NCBI RefSeq assembly: GCF_014646335.1
Contig: NZ_BMNG01000006.1
Coordinates: 348,625-412,624, forward strand
Direction: 5' to 3'
Length of the DNA: 64,000 nt
Source: Streptomyces lasiicapitis
GTDB taxonomy: Bacteria; Actinomycetota; Actinomycetes; Streptomycetales; Streptomycetaceae
Part shown: positions 6,199 through 14,320 of the stretch, piece by piece
Layout of the letters: every line of letters begins with the position of its first letter
Position numbering within the stretch: the first letter of the stretch is position 1
Notes under the pieces: generated by a model
Databases searched by the model: none
What the model was told of the DNA's origin: nothing
The model's input: the letters and a program-made list of their open reading frames with translations, nothing else
Translations under genes and position numbers: made by a program

Positions 6199-8825
6199 GA
6201 GAGCTGGTTGACGAGGCAGCCCGCGGCCGCGACCGAGACGTAGCCCCAGGGGCCGCCCGCGAACTTGACCATGCGCATGCCCTTGCGGGCCCGCTGGATG
6301 TTGACCGAGACGTGGTGGGACTGGACCGGGACGTACGCGGCGAGGGCGCCGACGCCGCACTTCTTCGCGGCGCTCTTGACCTTCTTGCCGATCTTCTTCC
6401 ACTTCCAGCTGAAGGGGTTCCACCACGGGTCGGCGACCACGGGGAACGCCGTGTTCGCGTCGAACTGCACCGTCTGGATCAGGTTCTTGCCGTCCAGGCG
6501 GTAACTCGTGGGCACGGGCTTGCCGTTGGCGTCCTTCGCCCATGGCGCGGCGATCGCGGCGACCGGCTCGTTCGGGTCGGAGCCGGCGATCACGACGGAA
6601 CCGTCGGGCTCCTTGCGGAGCGTGGAGCCCGACGGGATGTCGACGCTCGCACGGTACTCACGCGGGGCGGCGGCGTTCTTGATGACCTGGAGGGTGCGGC
6701 TGCCGCCGTCGAGCGTGGGCTGGACGACGGTGTCGACCGGGGCGCTCGCGTCGGCGTGGATCACACTGCCGTTGACGTTGACGCCGCGCGCCTTGGCCGC
6801 GCCGACGCCGATGCCGACCGCGGGGATGTCCTCGGGCTTCACCTGGACGGTGCCGACGGGGTCCCACGGCACGGTCACCGTGCCGGTCTCGGTCTCGGCG
6901 ATCGCCGCGTACCGGCTGTCGCTGGACGTCGCCGGGGTGATGTCGGCCGCGTCGAGCACGGAGTTGGCCGCGCCCAGGGCCTGGATGGCCGGGCTGGGCT
7001 TCCAGTTGGTGTCGACGGTGAAGGTGACCGGCGCGGACCAGCCGTTCGCCCAGTGCTCACCGTCGAACGTGGTGGTGCGGAAGTTGTACGCCTTGCCGTT
7101 CACCAGCTTCCCCGCGGGCACCTTCGCGGAGGCGGTGGCCCCGGACGGCACGAAGCCGGAGTTGAACTGGTGGACCACCTGGCCCGTCGCCTTGTCCTGG
7201 ATCTCGAACGTGCCGCGGACCTGGTCGTCCTCGTTGGTGTCCTCGGTCGTGAACCGCAGCGTCGGCGTGAGGCTGTTGACCTTGTAGATGCCGGTCTCGG
7301 TGGAGAACGGCGCGCCCGCCTGGAGGTTGGTGCCGCTCTTGGGGCGGTAGTTGAAGGTCACCGAGAGCCGGGGAATCGTCTCCTCGGTCGACTCGGAGGA
7401 GTAGAAGCGCTTCCAGGCGTACGTGTCGTTCTCGTCCGCCGCCTTCAGCGCCACCGAACCCGTGGCGGCCTTGGCGCTCGCCCAGGTCTTCGCCAGCTCC
7501 GTGACGTCGGCCTTGACCCAGCCCGCGTTCTTGCACGAGCCGGAGCGGGTCTCCGTCGACGTGGCGACCTTGGACTTCATGGCGGGCTGCTTCGTCCAGC
7601 GCGTGTTCGTGTCGGCCGCGTCCGCCGCCCACACCTCCCAGCCGCGCTTCTCGCAGGACCACGAGTGGTAGTTGTACAGCGACAACTGTGCGTCCGTGAC
7701 CAGGGCGTCGGCGAACTGGCCCGTCTCCCAGGTCATGAAGGAGCGGGCGGTGCGCTTGGTGGCACCCTCGTGGTCGCCGGGCCAGCCCAGCTTGAGGTCG
7801 GTCGCCGCGGACTGGTCCGTGGTCGTGCCGCCCTGGACGTACGTGTCGAAGAGCACCGAAAGCACGTCGGTGGCCGGGTCGACCGTCACCGGGTACGTGG
7901 TGGCCGGGTCCGCGAGGAACTTCTTGTCCGGGGTCAGGCGCAGCTCGACGGTGTCGCCGTGCTGCGCGACCGTCATCGGGACGCGCGCGGTGTTGGTGTG
8001 CTCGCCGGAGCGCTTGTCGACCTTCGCGTCCCACATCACCGGCGCGGGCATGGTGGCGACCCGCTCCCCGGACGCCTTGTCGGTGAAGGACACCGAGCCG
8101 TCGGCCTGCTGAGCGGCCTTCATCCCCGGCACCTTGAGCGGCAGCGTCATGGGCGCCGCGTCGCCCGCGGGGCGCTCCTTGAGGAGCAGGTACTGCTCGA
8201 ACCCGGTGCGGGTCGCGTCGACCACCAGGTCCGCGCCGGGCACCGCGTCCGGATACGTCGCGCGCGGCCCGTCGAGGTCCGGCTCGGGCAGGCCGCCCTT
8301 CCACTGCACGCTCAGCGACTGCTCGCCCGAGCCCAGCGTGACCAGGTCCCGCGCACGGGACGCGGGAGCGTCGGCCGCGGCGGACGCCGAACGCGCCCTC
8401 GTACCGCCCGCACCGGCGAGCTCAAGTCCCTCGGGGTGCGCCTTGGAACGCACACTGCCGTCCGCCCGACGCGTGAAGTCGGCGTCGACGTCCACCCACT
8501 TCCCGTCCCGGATCATCCGGACCGGCCCCGCAGCCTGCTCGACCGTCAGAGTGCCGCCGGGGTTCGCCCACGTCGTCGACGTCTCCGTACGACGATCGAG
8601 CACCTCGACCCTGCGGTCCCCGACCCGCGCCGCGAGCAACGCGGACTCCGCGGTCACGGCCTCGGTCACCGGAGGCCCCGTCAACCGTGAGGCCCGTATC
8701 GCCTCTTCGTCCGCGGGGTCGTCAGCGATTGCGGGCAGAGCCGAACCCAGCAGAGCTGCCGCCGTCAGCACGGACACACTCCCCGCAGCGAAGGACCTGG
8801 AATAACTGCGGCGCGACGTGCGCAT
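6195..8825 (-). CDS. secreted DNRLRE-domain protein with short cationic C-terminal module
   Basis: An 876-residue secreted protein. The ATG at 8825 is chosen over the one at 8831 because the GAGG ribosome binding site abuts the latter. It has an Arg-rich signal peptide ending near ALPAIA, a long N-terminal beta-rich region, a DNRLRE domain at about 315-495 (FDTYVQGG, W/C-rich core), a fibronectin-like stretch, and after VVADPWW near residue 800 a separate C-terminal module of about 75 residues. That module begins with a Lys-rich segment, contains two cysteines and ends GPWGYVSVAAAGC. In actinobacteria this N-terminal scaffold often carries RHS repeats or toxin tips; here it carries only the short tip. 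The function of the tip is unknown. Confidence 0.75.
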   Translation of the reverse strand: MRTSRRSYSRSFAAGSVSVLTAAALLGSALPAIADDPADEEAIRASRLTGPPVTEAVTAESALLAARVGDRRVEVLDRRTETSTTWANPGGTLTVEQAAGPVRMIRDGKWVDVDADFTRRADGSVRSKAHPEGLELAGAGGTRARSASAAADAPASRARDLVTLGSGEQSLSVQWKGGLPEPDLDGPRATYPDAVPGADLVVDATRTGFEQYLLLKERPAGDAAPMTLPLKVPGMKAAQQADGSVSFTDKASGERVATMPAPVMWDAKVDKRSGEHTNTARVPMTVAQHGDTVELRLTPDKKFLADPATTYPVTVDPATDVLSVLFDTYVQGGTTTDQSAATDLKLGWPGDHEGATKRTARSFMTWETGQFADALVTDAQLSLYNYHSWSCEKRGWEVWAADAADTNTRWTKQPAMKSKVATSTETRSGSCKNAGWVKADVTELAKTWASAKAATGSVALKAADENDTYAWKRFYSSESTEETIPRLSVTFNYRPKSGTNLQAGAPFSTETGIYKVNSLTPTLRFTTEDTNEDDQVRGTFEIQDKATGQVVHQFNSGFVPSGATASAKVPAGKLVNGKAYNFRTTTFDGEHWANGWSAPVTFTVDTNWKPSPAIQALGAANSVLDAADITPATSSDSRYAAIAETETGTVTVPWDPVGTVQVKPEDIPAVGIGVGAAKARGVNVNGSVIHADASAPVDTVVQPTLDGGSRTLQVIKNAAAPREYRASVDIPSGSTLRKEPDGSVVIAGSDPNEPVAAIAAPWAKDANGKPVPTSYRLDGKNLIQTVQFDANTAFPVVADPWWNPFSWKWKKIGKKVKSAAKKCGVGALAAYVPVQSHHVSVNIQRARKGMRMVKFAGGPWGYVSVAAAGCLVNQLS

Positions 8826-8907
8826 ATACATCCTCGAGCTATGGATCAGCCATGAACAGGCAAGATCCGCGTAAAGATTTCGTCATGATCCAACCGTGTG
8901 GGCACGG

Positions 8908-8936
8908 GGACAAGAAGGGTCTAAAGTCCCTTGTCC
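8908..8936 (-). terminator. possible terminator of the polyprenyl synthase-ABC transporter unit
   Basis: GGACAA-GAA-GGG ... CCC-TTGTCC forms a 9-bp stem with a 3-nt bulge and 8-nt loop, about 40 nt after the ABC permease stop and before the DNRLRE gene on the same strand. No clear U-tract. Confidence 0.45.
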
Positions 8937-8976
8937 TGATTTGATGGTTGATGAGGGTTTGAGGTATGGGCGGGGC

Positions 8977-9777
8977 TCACACCGCGGGACGCGGCGCTCC
9001 TCGTGCCCCGAGGTGGTTCCGCGTACGTACGAAGAACGCCGCCATCCCCAGCGTCCACATCGCCAGGAACCACGCGGGGCCCAGCAGGAGATGGACGTAC
9101 GAAGTGGCGGAGTCGGTGAAGCCGGCGGCCACGGAGATCTGGGTGGGGCCGTAGCCGGGGAGGAGTTGGAGGCCGTCCTTGTCCGCCTCCGTGTTGCTCA
9201 TCGGGTTCTGCAGCATCGTGTCCAGGAGGCTGGCCATGATGATGACGAACAGGCCCGCCAGGTCGCTGGAGAGGAACGCGCCCAGCAGGATGCCGATGCC
9301 GCCGTAGCTCACGGCGGCGGTGAACAGGCCGACGGCGAGGAGCCCCGGCCGGACCGGGTCCCAGTACCAGCAGACAACGGCCGTGGCGTACGCGGCGATC
9401 AGCGCCGACGCGACCGTCATCGCGACGACCTTGCTCACCAGCAGACAGGTCCGGGGATACCCGGCCAGCGCGAGCCTGCGGTCGAAGGCGAGGGCCTTGA
9501 ACGTCGTCATGAACATCATGAAGCCGACGATGAGCGTCACCGTGTTGATGGCGCCGGACACCATGGTCAGGTGATTGCCGTTCACCGTTACCGTGCGGCC
9601 CGTCGCGCGCAGCAGGAAGCGGGACGGCGCGGGTGTGACGAACCAGTGCTCCAGCGTCAGCCAGAGCGGGATGTAGCCGACGACCAGGACCAGGGCCAGG
9701 CGGTTGCGGGCGTGTTCCAGGAGCGCGAAGCCCGCGCCGGTGCGGAACGTCTCCCAGAGGCGGGGCGCCCGGGTCAT
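8977..9777 (-). CDS. ABC transporter permease
   Basis: A 266-residue integral membrane protein with about six hydrophobic helices and an ABC-2-like layout, including VSGAINTVTLIVGFMMFMTT around residues 72-91. It starts at ATG 9777, overlapping the stop of the ATPase gene by ATGA, so the two form one transporter. A much longer reading frame continues upstream through the polyprenyl synthase region but its N-terminal two thirds has no protein-like character. Substrate is not known; the polyprenyl diphosphate synthase gene just upstream on the same strand suggests a prenyl lipid or terpenoid, which is inference. Confidence 0.8.
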   Translation of the reverse strand: MTRAPRLWETFRTGAGFALLEHARNRLALVLVVGYIPLWLTLEHWFVTPAPSRFLLRATGRTVTVNGNHLTMVSGAINTVTLIVGFMMFMTTFKALAFDRRLALAGYPRTCLLVSKVVAMTVASALIAAYATAVVCWYWDPVRPGLLAVGLFTAAVSYGGIGILLGAFLSSDLAGLFVIIMASLLDTMLQNPMSNTEADKDGLQLLPGYGPTQISVAAGFTDSATSYVHLLLGPAWFLAMWTLGMAAFFVRTRNHLGARGAPRPAV

Positions 9778-10445
9778 CGCATTGCCCGCTGGGCGGCAGC
9801 GGTCGGGCGCGCGTCCAGCGCCTCCGCGTCCCACGGCGTCGCCACGCCCTCCCGCAGCCGGTGGACCACGTCCAACCGCCCCGCGTCCCAGGCCAGATGC
9901 GACACGACGAGCACGCACCTGCCCCGGTCCCGCAGCCGCGCCGCGACGTCCCAGAACTGCAGGTACGTCTCCCAGTCGAAGCCCTGGTACGGCTCGTCGA
10001 GCAGCAGCACGTCGGGGTCGTGCATGAGCGCCAGGGTCAGGTTCAGCTTCTGCCGGGTGCCGCCGCTGAGCACCTCCACCCGGGTGTTCCGGTACTCGGC
10101 GAAGTGCAGCTCGTCGAGCAGTTCGTCGGCGCGGTCGGTGTCGTCCAGGCGGTAGGCCGTACGGAACCAGCGCAGGTGCTGATCGACCGTCAGCGCGTCG
10201 TTGAGCACCGTCGCCTGCGGGCAGTGCCCGAGCGTGCCCCGGCGCTCCACCTCGCCCGCGTCGGCGGCGATCTGCCCGCTGAGGACGCGCAACAGGGTGC
10301 TCTTGCCCGAGCCGTTCTCGCCGACGATGCCCACCAGCGCGCCCGGCTCGACGGTGAACGAGACGCCTCTGAGCACCTTGTGCGACCTGTAGGCCTTGTG
10401 TACGTCGCGCACGCGCAGGGCGTACGGTCCGGGCGGCGGCGTCAC
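9774..10445 (-). CDS. ABC transporter ATP-binding protein
   Basis: A 223-residue ATPase. Walker A is GENGSGKST at residues 42-50, the signature LSGGT at about 126-130, and Walker B DVLLLDEP at about 145-152, so all nucleotide-binding motifs are intact. It starts with GTG at 10445 after an AAGGAG ribosome binding site. It overlaps the permease start by 4 bp and lies 42 bp after the polyprenyl synthase gene, so the three are probably one operon. It powers export or import of an unidentified substrate. Confidence 0.85.
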   Translation of the reverse strand: MTPPPGPYALRVRDVHKAYRSHKVLRGVSFTVEPGALVGIVGENGSGKSTLLRVLSGQIAADAGEVERRGTLGHCPQATVLNDALTVDQHLRWFRTAYRLDDTDRADELLDELHFAEYRNTRVEVLSGGTRQKLNLTLALMHDPDVLLLDEPYQGFDWETYLQFWDVAARLRDRGRCVLVVSHLAWDAGRLDVVHRLREGVATPWDAEALDARPTAAAQRAMR

Positions 10446-10487
10446 GGCTTCTCTCCTTCGAGCGCGGGGAACCTGGCGGATGCGGCC

Positions 10488-11582
10488 TCAGCGTCTGCGC
10501 TGCGACAGGCAGTTGATGAGCGCCTGCCACTGCCTCCGTACGTCCCTGGGGAGCCCCGCCCCGTCCAGCGCCGTCACCGCCGACGTCACATGGCGGGCCG
10601 CCACCGCCTCGGCGCGGTCCCGGCTGTGGGTCGTCTCCAGCAGGCCCATGACCTCGGGAACGAGGTCCTGCGGCAGCGGGGCGGGGCCGAGCAGGGCCGC
10701 GAGCCGCCGGCCGTCGGCCGTGTCCGCGCCCGCGGCGAGCAGCAGCGGGAGCGTCTTCTTGCCGCGCACCAGATCCGCGCCGACCGGCTTGCCGGTGACC
10801 GTCGCGTCGCCCCACAGGCCGAGCACGTCGTCGAGGATCTGGAACGCCACCCCGAGGTCGCTGCCCGCGCCCCGCAGAGCCCGTACGACGGGCTGCGGTG
10901 CCTGCGCGAGCACGGCGCCGAGCACCGCCGCGCAGCCGAACAGCGCCCCGGTCTTGCCGCGCGCCATGTGCACGTACCCGCGTACGGAGACCTCGCGGGC
11001 GGACCGCCCCTCCAGCGCGAGGTCCTCCGCCTGCCCCGCCACCATCTGCTCGACGGCGGCGATGAGGTCCTCCGTGGCGGCACGGGCACCGGGGGCCTGC
11101 GCGTGGAAGATCGTGGCGACGGCCTGGACGACGAGGGCGTCCCCGGCGAGTACGGCGGGTCCGGTGCCGAAGCGGGCCCAGGCGGCGGGCCTGCCGCGGC
11201 GCTCGGCGTCGCCGTCCATGATGTCGTCGTGGAGCAGGGAGAGCTGGTGCACGAGCTCGACGGAGGCACCGGCGACGGCGGCGTGCCCCTCCGGGGCTCC
11301 GGCCGAGCGCGCCGAGAGGAGCGCAAGCGCGGCCCGGACCCGCTTGCCCGCCCGCGCCGCCGACGGCGTGGGCTCGTCGGCGTCGTCGTCCCAGCCCAGG
11401 TGGTAGCGGCACACCGTGGCCACGGACGGGTGCAGCCGGTCCACGGCCGCGTGCAGGACGGGCTCGACGAGCGCGGTCCCCGACCGCAGCAGATTCAGGA
11501 ACTCCTCGTGATCCGCCCCGAGTTCGGGAGCCCCGCCGTCCTCGCTGCGGAGGCCGACGCCGTACGGCAGCGTTTCTGTCAT
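10488..11582 (-). CDS. polyprenyl (geranylgeranyl-type) diphosphate synthase
   Basis: A 364-residue trans-isoprenyl diphosphate synthase. The first Asp-rich motif DDIMD is at residues 119-123 (LLHDDIMDGD) and the second is DDVLG at 251-255 in QILDDVLGLWGD, the variant second motif common in actinobacterial CrtE-like enzymes. It condenses isopentenyl diphosphate with allylic diphosphates to make C15-C20 or longer chains in the cytoplasm. About 40 residues of Gly/Asp-rich sequence precede the catalytic core. No terpene cyclase, phytoene synthase or encapsulin gene is nearby; an ABC transporter follows in the same direction. Chain length cannot be told from the sequence by eye. Confidence 0.85.
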   Translation of the reverse strand: MTETLPYGVGLRSEDGGAPELGADHEEFLNLLRSGTALVEPVLHAAVDRLHPSVATVCRYHLGWDDDADEPTPSAARAGKRVRAALALLSARSAGAPEGHAAVAGASVELVHQLSLLHDDIMDGDAERRGRPAAWARFGTGPAVLAGDALVVQAVATIFHAQAPGARAATEDLIAAVEQMVAGQAEDLALEGRSAREVSVRGYVHMARGKTGALFGCAAVLGAVLAQAPQPVVRALRGAGSDLGVAFQILDDVLGLWGDATVTGKPVGADLVRGKKTLPLLLAAGADTADGRRLAALLGPAPLPQDLVPEVMGLLETTHSRDRAEAVAARHVTSAVTALDGAGLPRDVRRQWQALINCLSQRRR

Positions 11583-11726
11583 CGATTCCTCGGCCTGCCC
11601 TGTCGTCGTCCGCGGTGGTCGCCCCAGCCCCCTCCGCCCGCATAACGACTCCGACGATCACCGGTTGTGGCTGCCCGGGGTCCGACCCGACGTAGCGTCA
11701 AGCGGCCGCCGCGCCCGACGCCGAAA

Positions 11727-11761
11727 TGGGCCACTTCGCCTGGCGCGGAAGTGACCCACTT
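11727..11761 (-). terminator. possible imperfect hairpin terminator after the SH3-like gene
   Basis: TGGGCCACTTCGC and GCGGAAGTGACCCA can pair with one or two mismatches about 40 nt after the stop of the small secreted protein gene on the minus strand. There is no U-tract, as is common in this genus. Confidence 0.35.
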
Positions 11762-11798
11762 GATATCGGTCGAGCTGTTTATTCGTGCCGTAAGTGAC

Positions 11799-12125
11799 TC
11801 AGCACTTCGGTATTTCGCCGCCGCCGCCGGTGCCCAGGATGAGCGACTGATTCACATAGCCGGTGACACCCGTGGAGTTGTCCTTCACCTTCATCCACCA
11901 CATGTCGCCGCTGACGACCTGCCCCTTGATGGAGCAGATTCCGGTCACGGAATGGCGCTTGTAGCCGAGTCCCAGGGAGCTGGAATTGGTCGTGGCCTTC
12001 GCGCGGATGTGAACCCCGTCCGCACGGAATTTGACGGGCGCGGAAGCGCTGGCAGCGGGGGCGGCAGCAATGAGGGCAAGGCTTGCGAGGGCGCCGGACG
12101 CGGCAGCGGCCCATCTCTTCTTCAC
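11799..12125 (-). CDS. small secreted SH3-like domain protein
   Basis: A 108-residue protein starting with GTG at 12125, fixed by a GGAGGAG ribosome binding site 6 nt upstream; a longer frame upstream lacks such a site. A signal peptide (VKKRWAAAASGALASLALIA...) should be cut after ASASA near residue 29. The mature part contains a bacterial SH3-like fold pattern (GVHIRAKATTNSSSLGLGY, then GDMWWMKVK and TGVTGYVNQS), usually used for binding cell wall or peptides. Two cysteines, one at the very C-terminus, may form a disulfide. Probably released to the cell surface or medium. Confidence 0.75.
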   Translation of the reverse strand: MKKRWAAAASGALASLALIAAAPAASASAPVKFRADGVHIRAKATTNSSSLGLGYKRHSVTGICSIKGQVVSGDMWWMKVKDNSTGVTGYVNQSLILGTGGGGEIPKC

Positions 12126-12325
12126 GTAAATCTCCTCCGGGTGGGTGTGGCATCCATGCGCGAGCGACAGTACATCGGATGTATGTGCCATTCAATTGCG
12201 TCAAGTGGCGCAAACGGTACGGAGGTTGAAGTGGTCGGATGGATTCCGCTTAAGTCTCTGGCGGAATGCCGAGCGGAACACGGTGTGGAGTGTGCGCCGG
12301 CGTCAGCGGTCGGCGCCCGTGCCCC

Positions 12326-13210
12326 TCAGATCAGCGGCGGCCGCCCGAGGCGCGTCATCCGCCACACCGTTGCCCACCGCATCGGCCTGCGCTCGCCCCC
12401 CGACGTACGGAAGCCCTCGACGAAGCCGCCCGCCCAGGCGCGCAGGCCGCCGAGGGACCGCGTGCGGGCGAGGGTGAGGAGGGTCCAGACGGTGAGGTAG
12501 AGGGGGATCAGGGGGAGCGGGAGGCGGCGGCGGGCGAGCCAGACGCGGTTGCGGGCGGTCATGCGGTGGTAGACGGCGTGCCGGGCGGGGGACGTCTTGG
12601 GGTGCTGGAGCAGCAGTGAGGGCTCGTAGAGCACCTTCCAGCCCGCGTCGAGCGCGCGCCACGCGAGGTCCGTCTCCTCGTGCGTGAAGAAGAAGTCCGC
12701 GGGCCAGTCGCCGGTCTGCGCCAGCATGTCCATCGAGAAGGCGTGCGCCCCGCCGAGGAAGGACGTGACCGGGCCGCCGCGCATCGGGTCCTTGGCGCGC
12801 AGCCGCGGCACATGGCGGCGCTGCGTCTCGCCGTGCTCGTCCGCGATGCGGAAGCCGACGATGCCGAGCCGCGCGTCCTCGGTGAACAGGCGCTGGACCG
12901 TGCGGAAGGCGTCGGGGTCGACGAGCAGGCCGTCGTCGTCGAGCTCGATGGCCACGTCGACGTCGCCGAACTCGCGCAGGCGGCTCAGGGCGACGTTGCG
13001 TCCGCCGGGGCAGCCGAGGTTCTCGTCGAGTTCGATCGCCGTGACCTCGCCGGGGTACGTGGGGAACTCAGGCAGCGGCGTGCCGTTGCCGACGACGACC
13101 AGGCGCGTCGGCGCGACGTCCTGCTTGGCCACGGCCGCGAGCAGCGCGTCGACGTCCTTCGGCCGGTTGCCCATGGTCACGATGGCCACACCCAGGCGCG
13201 GTTCGGACAA
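12326..13210 (-). CDS. family 2 glycosyltransferase
   Basis: A 294-residue GT-A fold enzyme. It starts with TTG at 13210, supported by a GGAGG site 6 nt upstream. The nucleotide-sugar binding core is visible: VAIVTMGNRP near residue 8, NLGCPGGRN at 64-72 and the DDDG metal-binding motif at 91-94; FFFTHEETDLAWRA further on fits the catalytic ED/base region. A hydrophobic stretch (LPLIPLYLTVWTLLTLA) near residue 232 could attach it to the membrane. It probably adds a sugar to a cell-surface glycan or lipid. No neighbouring glycan genes reveal the acceptor. Confidence 0.8.
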   Translation of the reverse strand: MSEPRLGVAIVTMGNRPKDVDALLAAVAKQDVAPTRLVVVGNGTPLPEFPTYPGEVTAIELDENLGCPGGRNVALSRLREFGDVDVAIELDDDGLLVDPDAFRTVQRLFTEDARLGIVGFRIADEHGETQRRHVPRLRAKDPMRGGPVTSFLGGAHAFSMDMLAQTGDWPADFFFTHEETDLAWRALDAGWKVLYEPSLLLQHPKTSPARHAVYHRMTARNRVWLARRRLPLPLIPLYLTVWTLLTLARTRSLGGLRAWAGGFVEGFRTSGGERRPMRWATVWRMTRLGRPPLI

Positions 13211-13572
13211 GGTGGGCCTCCAGGGCGGTCTCGGTCCAGTTCGGACTCGGTCATCACGAGATCGGCGGTCATATCGTCGGACTTTCGCGATGGTAGCCGT
13301 TCACTGTTGCGTTTCATTCGTGACGGGGGTCGTTCACGTGCGGCACGGGGGGCGGGTTCACCCCGTTGCCCCCGTTCGTCGCCGTGGCCAAATTTGGCTG
13401 TGACATGTCAAAAATCATGAGGATGTGTCTTGTTCTCCCAAGGGGCCTGTGCCTCAATGACCCCAACCCAAATCGCTGACTGACCGTCAGGCGTGGCGGC
13501 TCGTCGGGCCACCGCGGCGGCGGTCGGCGAGGCAGGCACCCCACACTCCCCCCATTGAAGGCAGGCCCCCCC
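13211..13572. other. 362-bp divergent intergenic region without recognisable genes
   Basis: Separates the glycosyltransferase and a small secreted protein. It is less GC-rich than its surroundings near 13390-13440 and must hold two divergent promoters. I see no repeat element, RNA gene or convincing small open frame in it. Confidence 0.5.
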
Positions 13573-14040
13573 ATGAGGCATGGCAGACTCGCCCTCGGCT
13601 CGGCACTGGGCGCAGGCGCGCTCGCCGTCAGCGCCCTCGTCCTCGCTCCCGCCGCGGGCGCGGTGGAGCCGCAGGAGGCGACCATCGGCTTCGACTGCGG
13701 CTCGTTCGGCTCGGGCAGCGCGACGCTCAAGGCCACGCAGAACGGCACCGCGGCCACCATCGAGGTGTCGACGTCGGCGATCACCGCGCCGATCGACGTC
13801 GGCGCGGGCGCGGTGAGCTCCGAGCTCACGCTCACCAAGAACGGCTCCGGCACCACGACGTTCACCGGCAACTCCAACCCGGCGATACCCGCCGGCAGCC
13901 CCGTCTCCACCGGTCCCCTCAACGGCACCGTCGCCGCGGGCGACAGCCTGGAGGGCAAGTCCCTGAAGGTCGTCGTCTTCGGGATCACGGCGAACTGCAA
14001 CGCGACGTCGGCGCAGTCGCCGGGACCGTTCAAGTTCTGA
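13573..14040 (+). CDS. small secreted protein of unknown function
   Basis: A 155-residue protein with a clear Sec signal peptide (MRHGRLALGSALGAGALAVS..., cut near AAGAV at about residue 29). The mature 125 residues are Thr/Ser/Gly-rich with beta-strand character and two cysteines, one near the start (FDCGSFGSG) and one near the end (ITANCNATS), likely to form a disulfide joining the two ends. No catalytic motif is visible. ATG 13573 is preferred to TTG 13555 because it begins the signal peptide directly. It is probably exported as a monomeric beta-sandwich; the role is unknown. Confidence 0.7.
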   Translation: MRHGRLALGSALGAGALAVSALVLAPAAGAVEPQEATIGFDCGSFGSGSATLKATQNGTAATIEVSTSAITAPIDVGAGAVSSELTLTKNGSGTTTFTGNSNPAIPAGSPVSTGPLNGTVAAGDSLEGKSLKVVVFGITANCNATSAQSPGPFKF

Positions 14041-14320
14041 GCGGGTGTACCTCGGGCGTTGAGGTGGTGCGGTTCGAGTACTGAGGCCGGCCCGCGTTAT
14101 GAAGTCGTATGGCTCATGCTCCGTGGCCGTGCGGCGCGCGGGCCGGGGTGGTACGACGACGGCGAGGGCGTCGCGGTCCGGACGGCGGATCGCGACGCCC
14201 TTTCGCGTACGGGGCCAACTCGCGTACGGCGGCTGTCTCGCGTACGCGTACGGAGTCGTCTCGCGCCCCGCCCGGGAAATTGCGTTGCCGCCCCGACCCC
14301 CGCCTTCTACCGTGCCGATC

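Noticed and set aside
6312..8690. A 792-codon plus-strand frame opposite the DNRLRE protein
   Set aside because: Its composition (Arg/Gly/Val-rich, no domains) is typical of antisense shadows, while the minus frame has a signal peptide and recognisable domains.
8977..11661. A single 894-codon frame covering the ABC permease and the region opposite the polyprenyl synthase
   Set aside because: Only the last 266 codons look like a protein. The upstream part is an out-of-frame shadow of the ATPase and synthase genes, and the permease has a proper start overlapping the ATPase stop.
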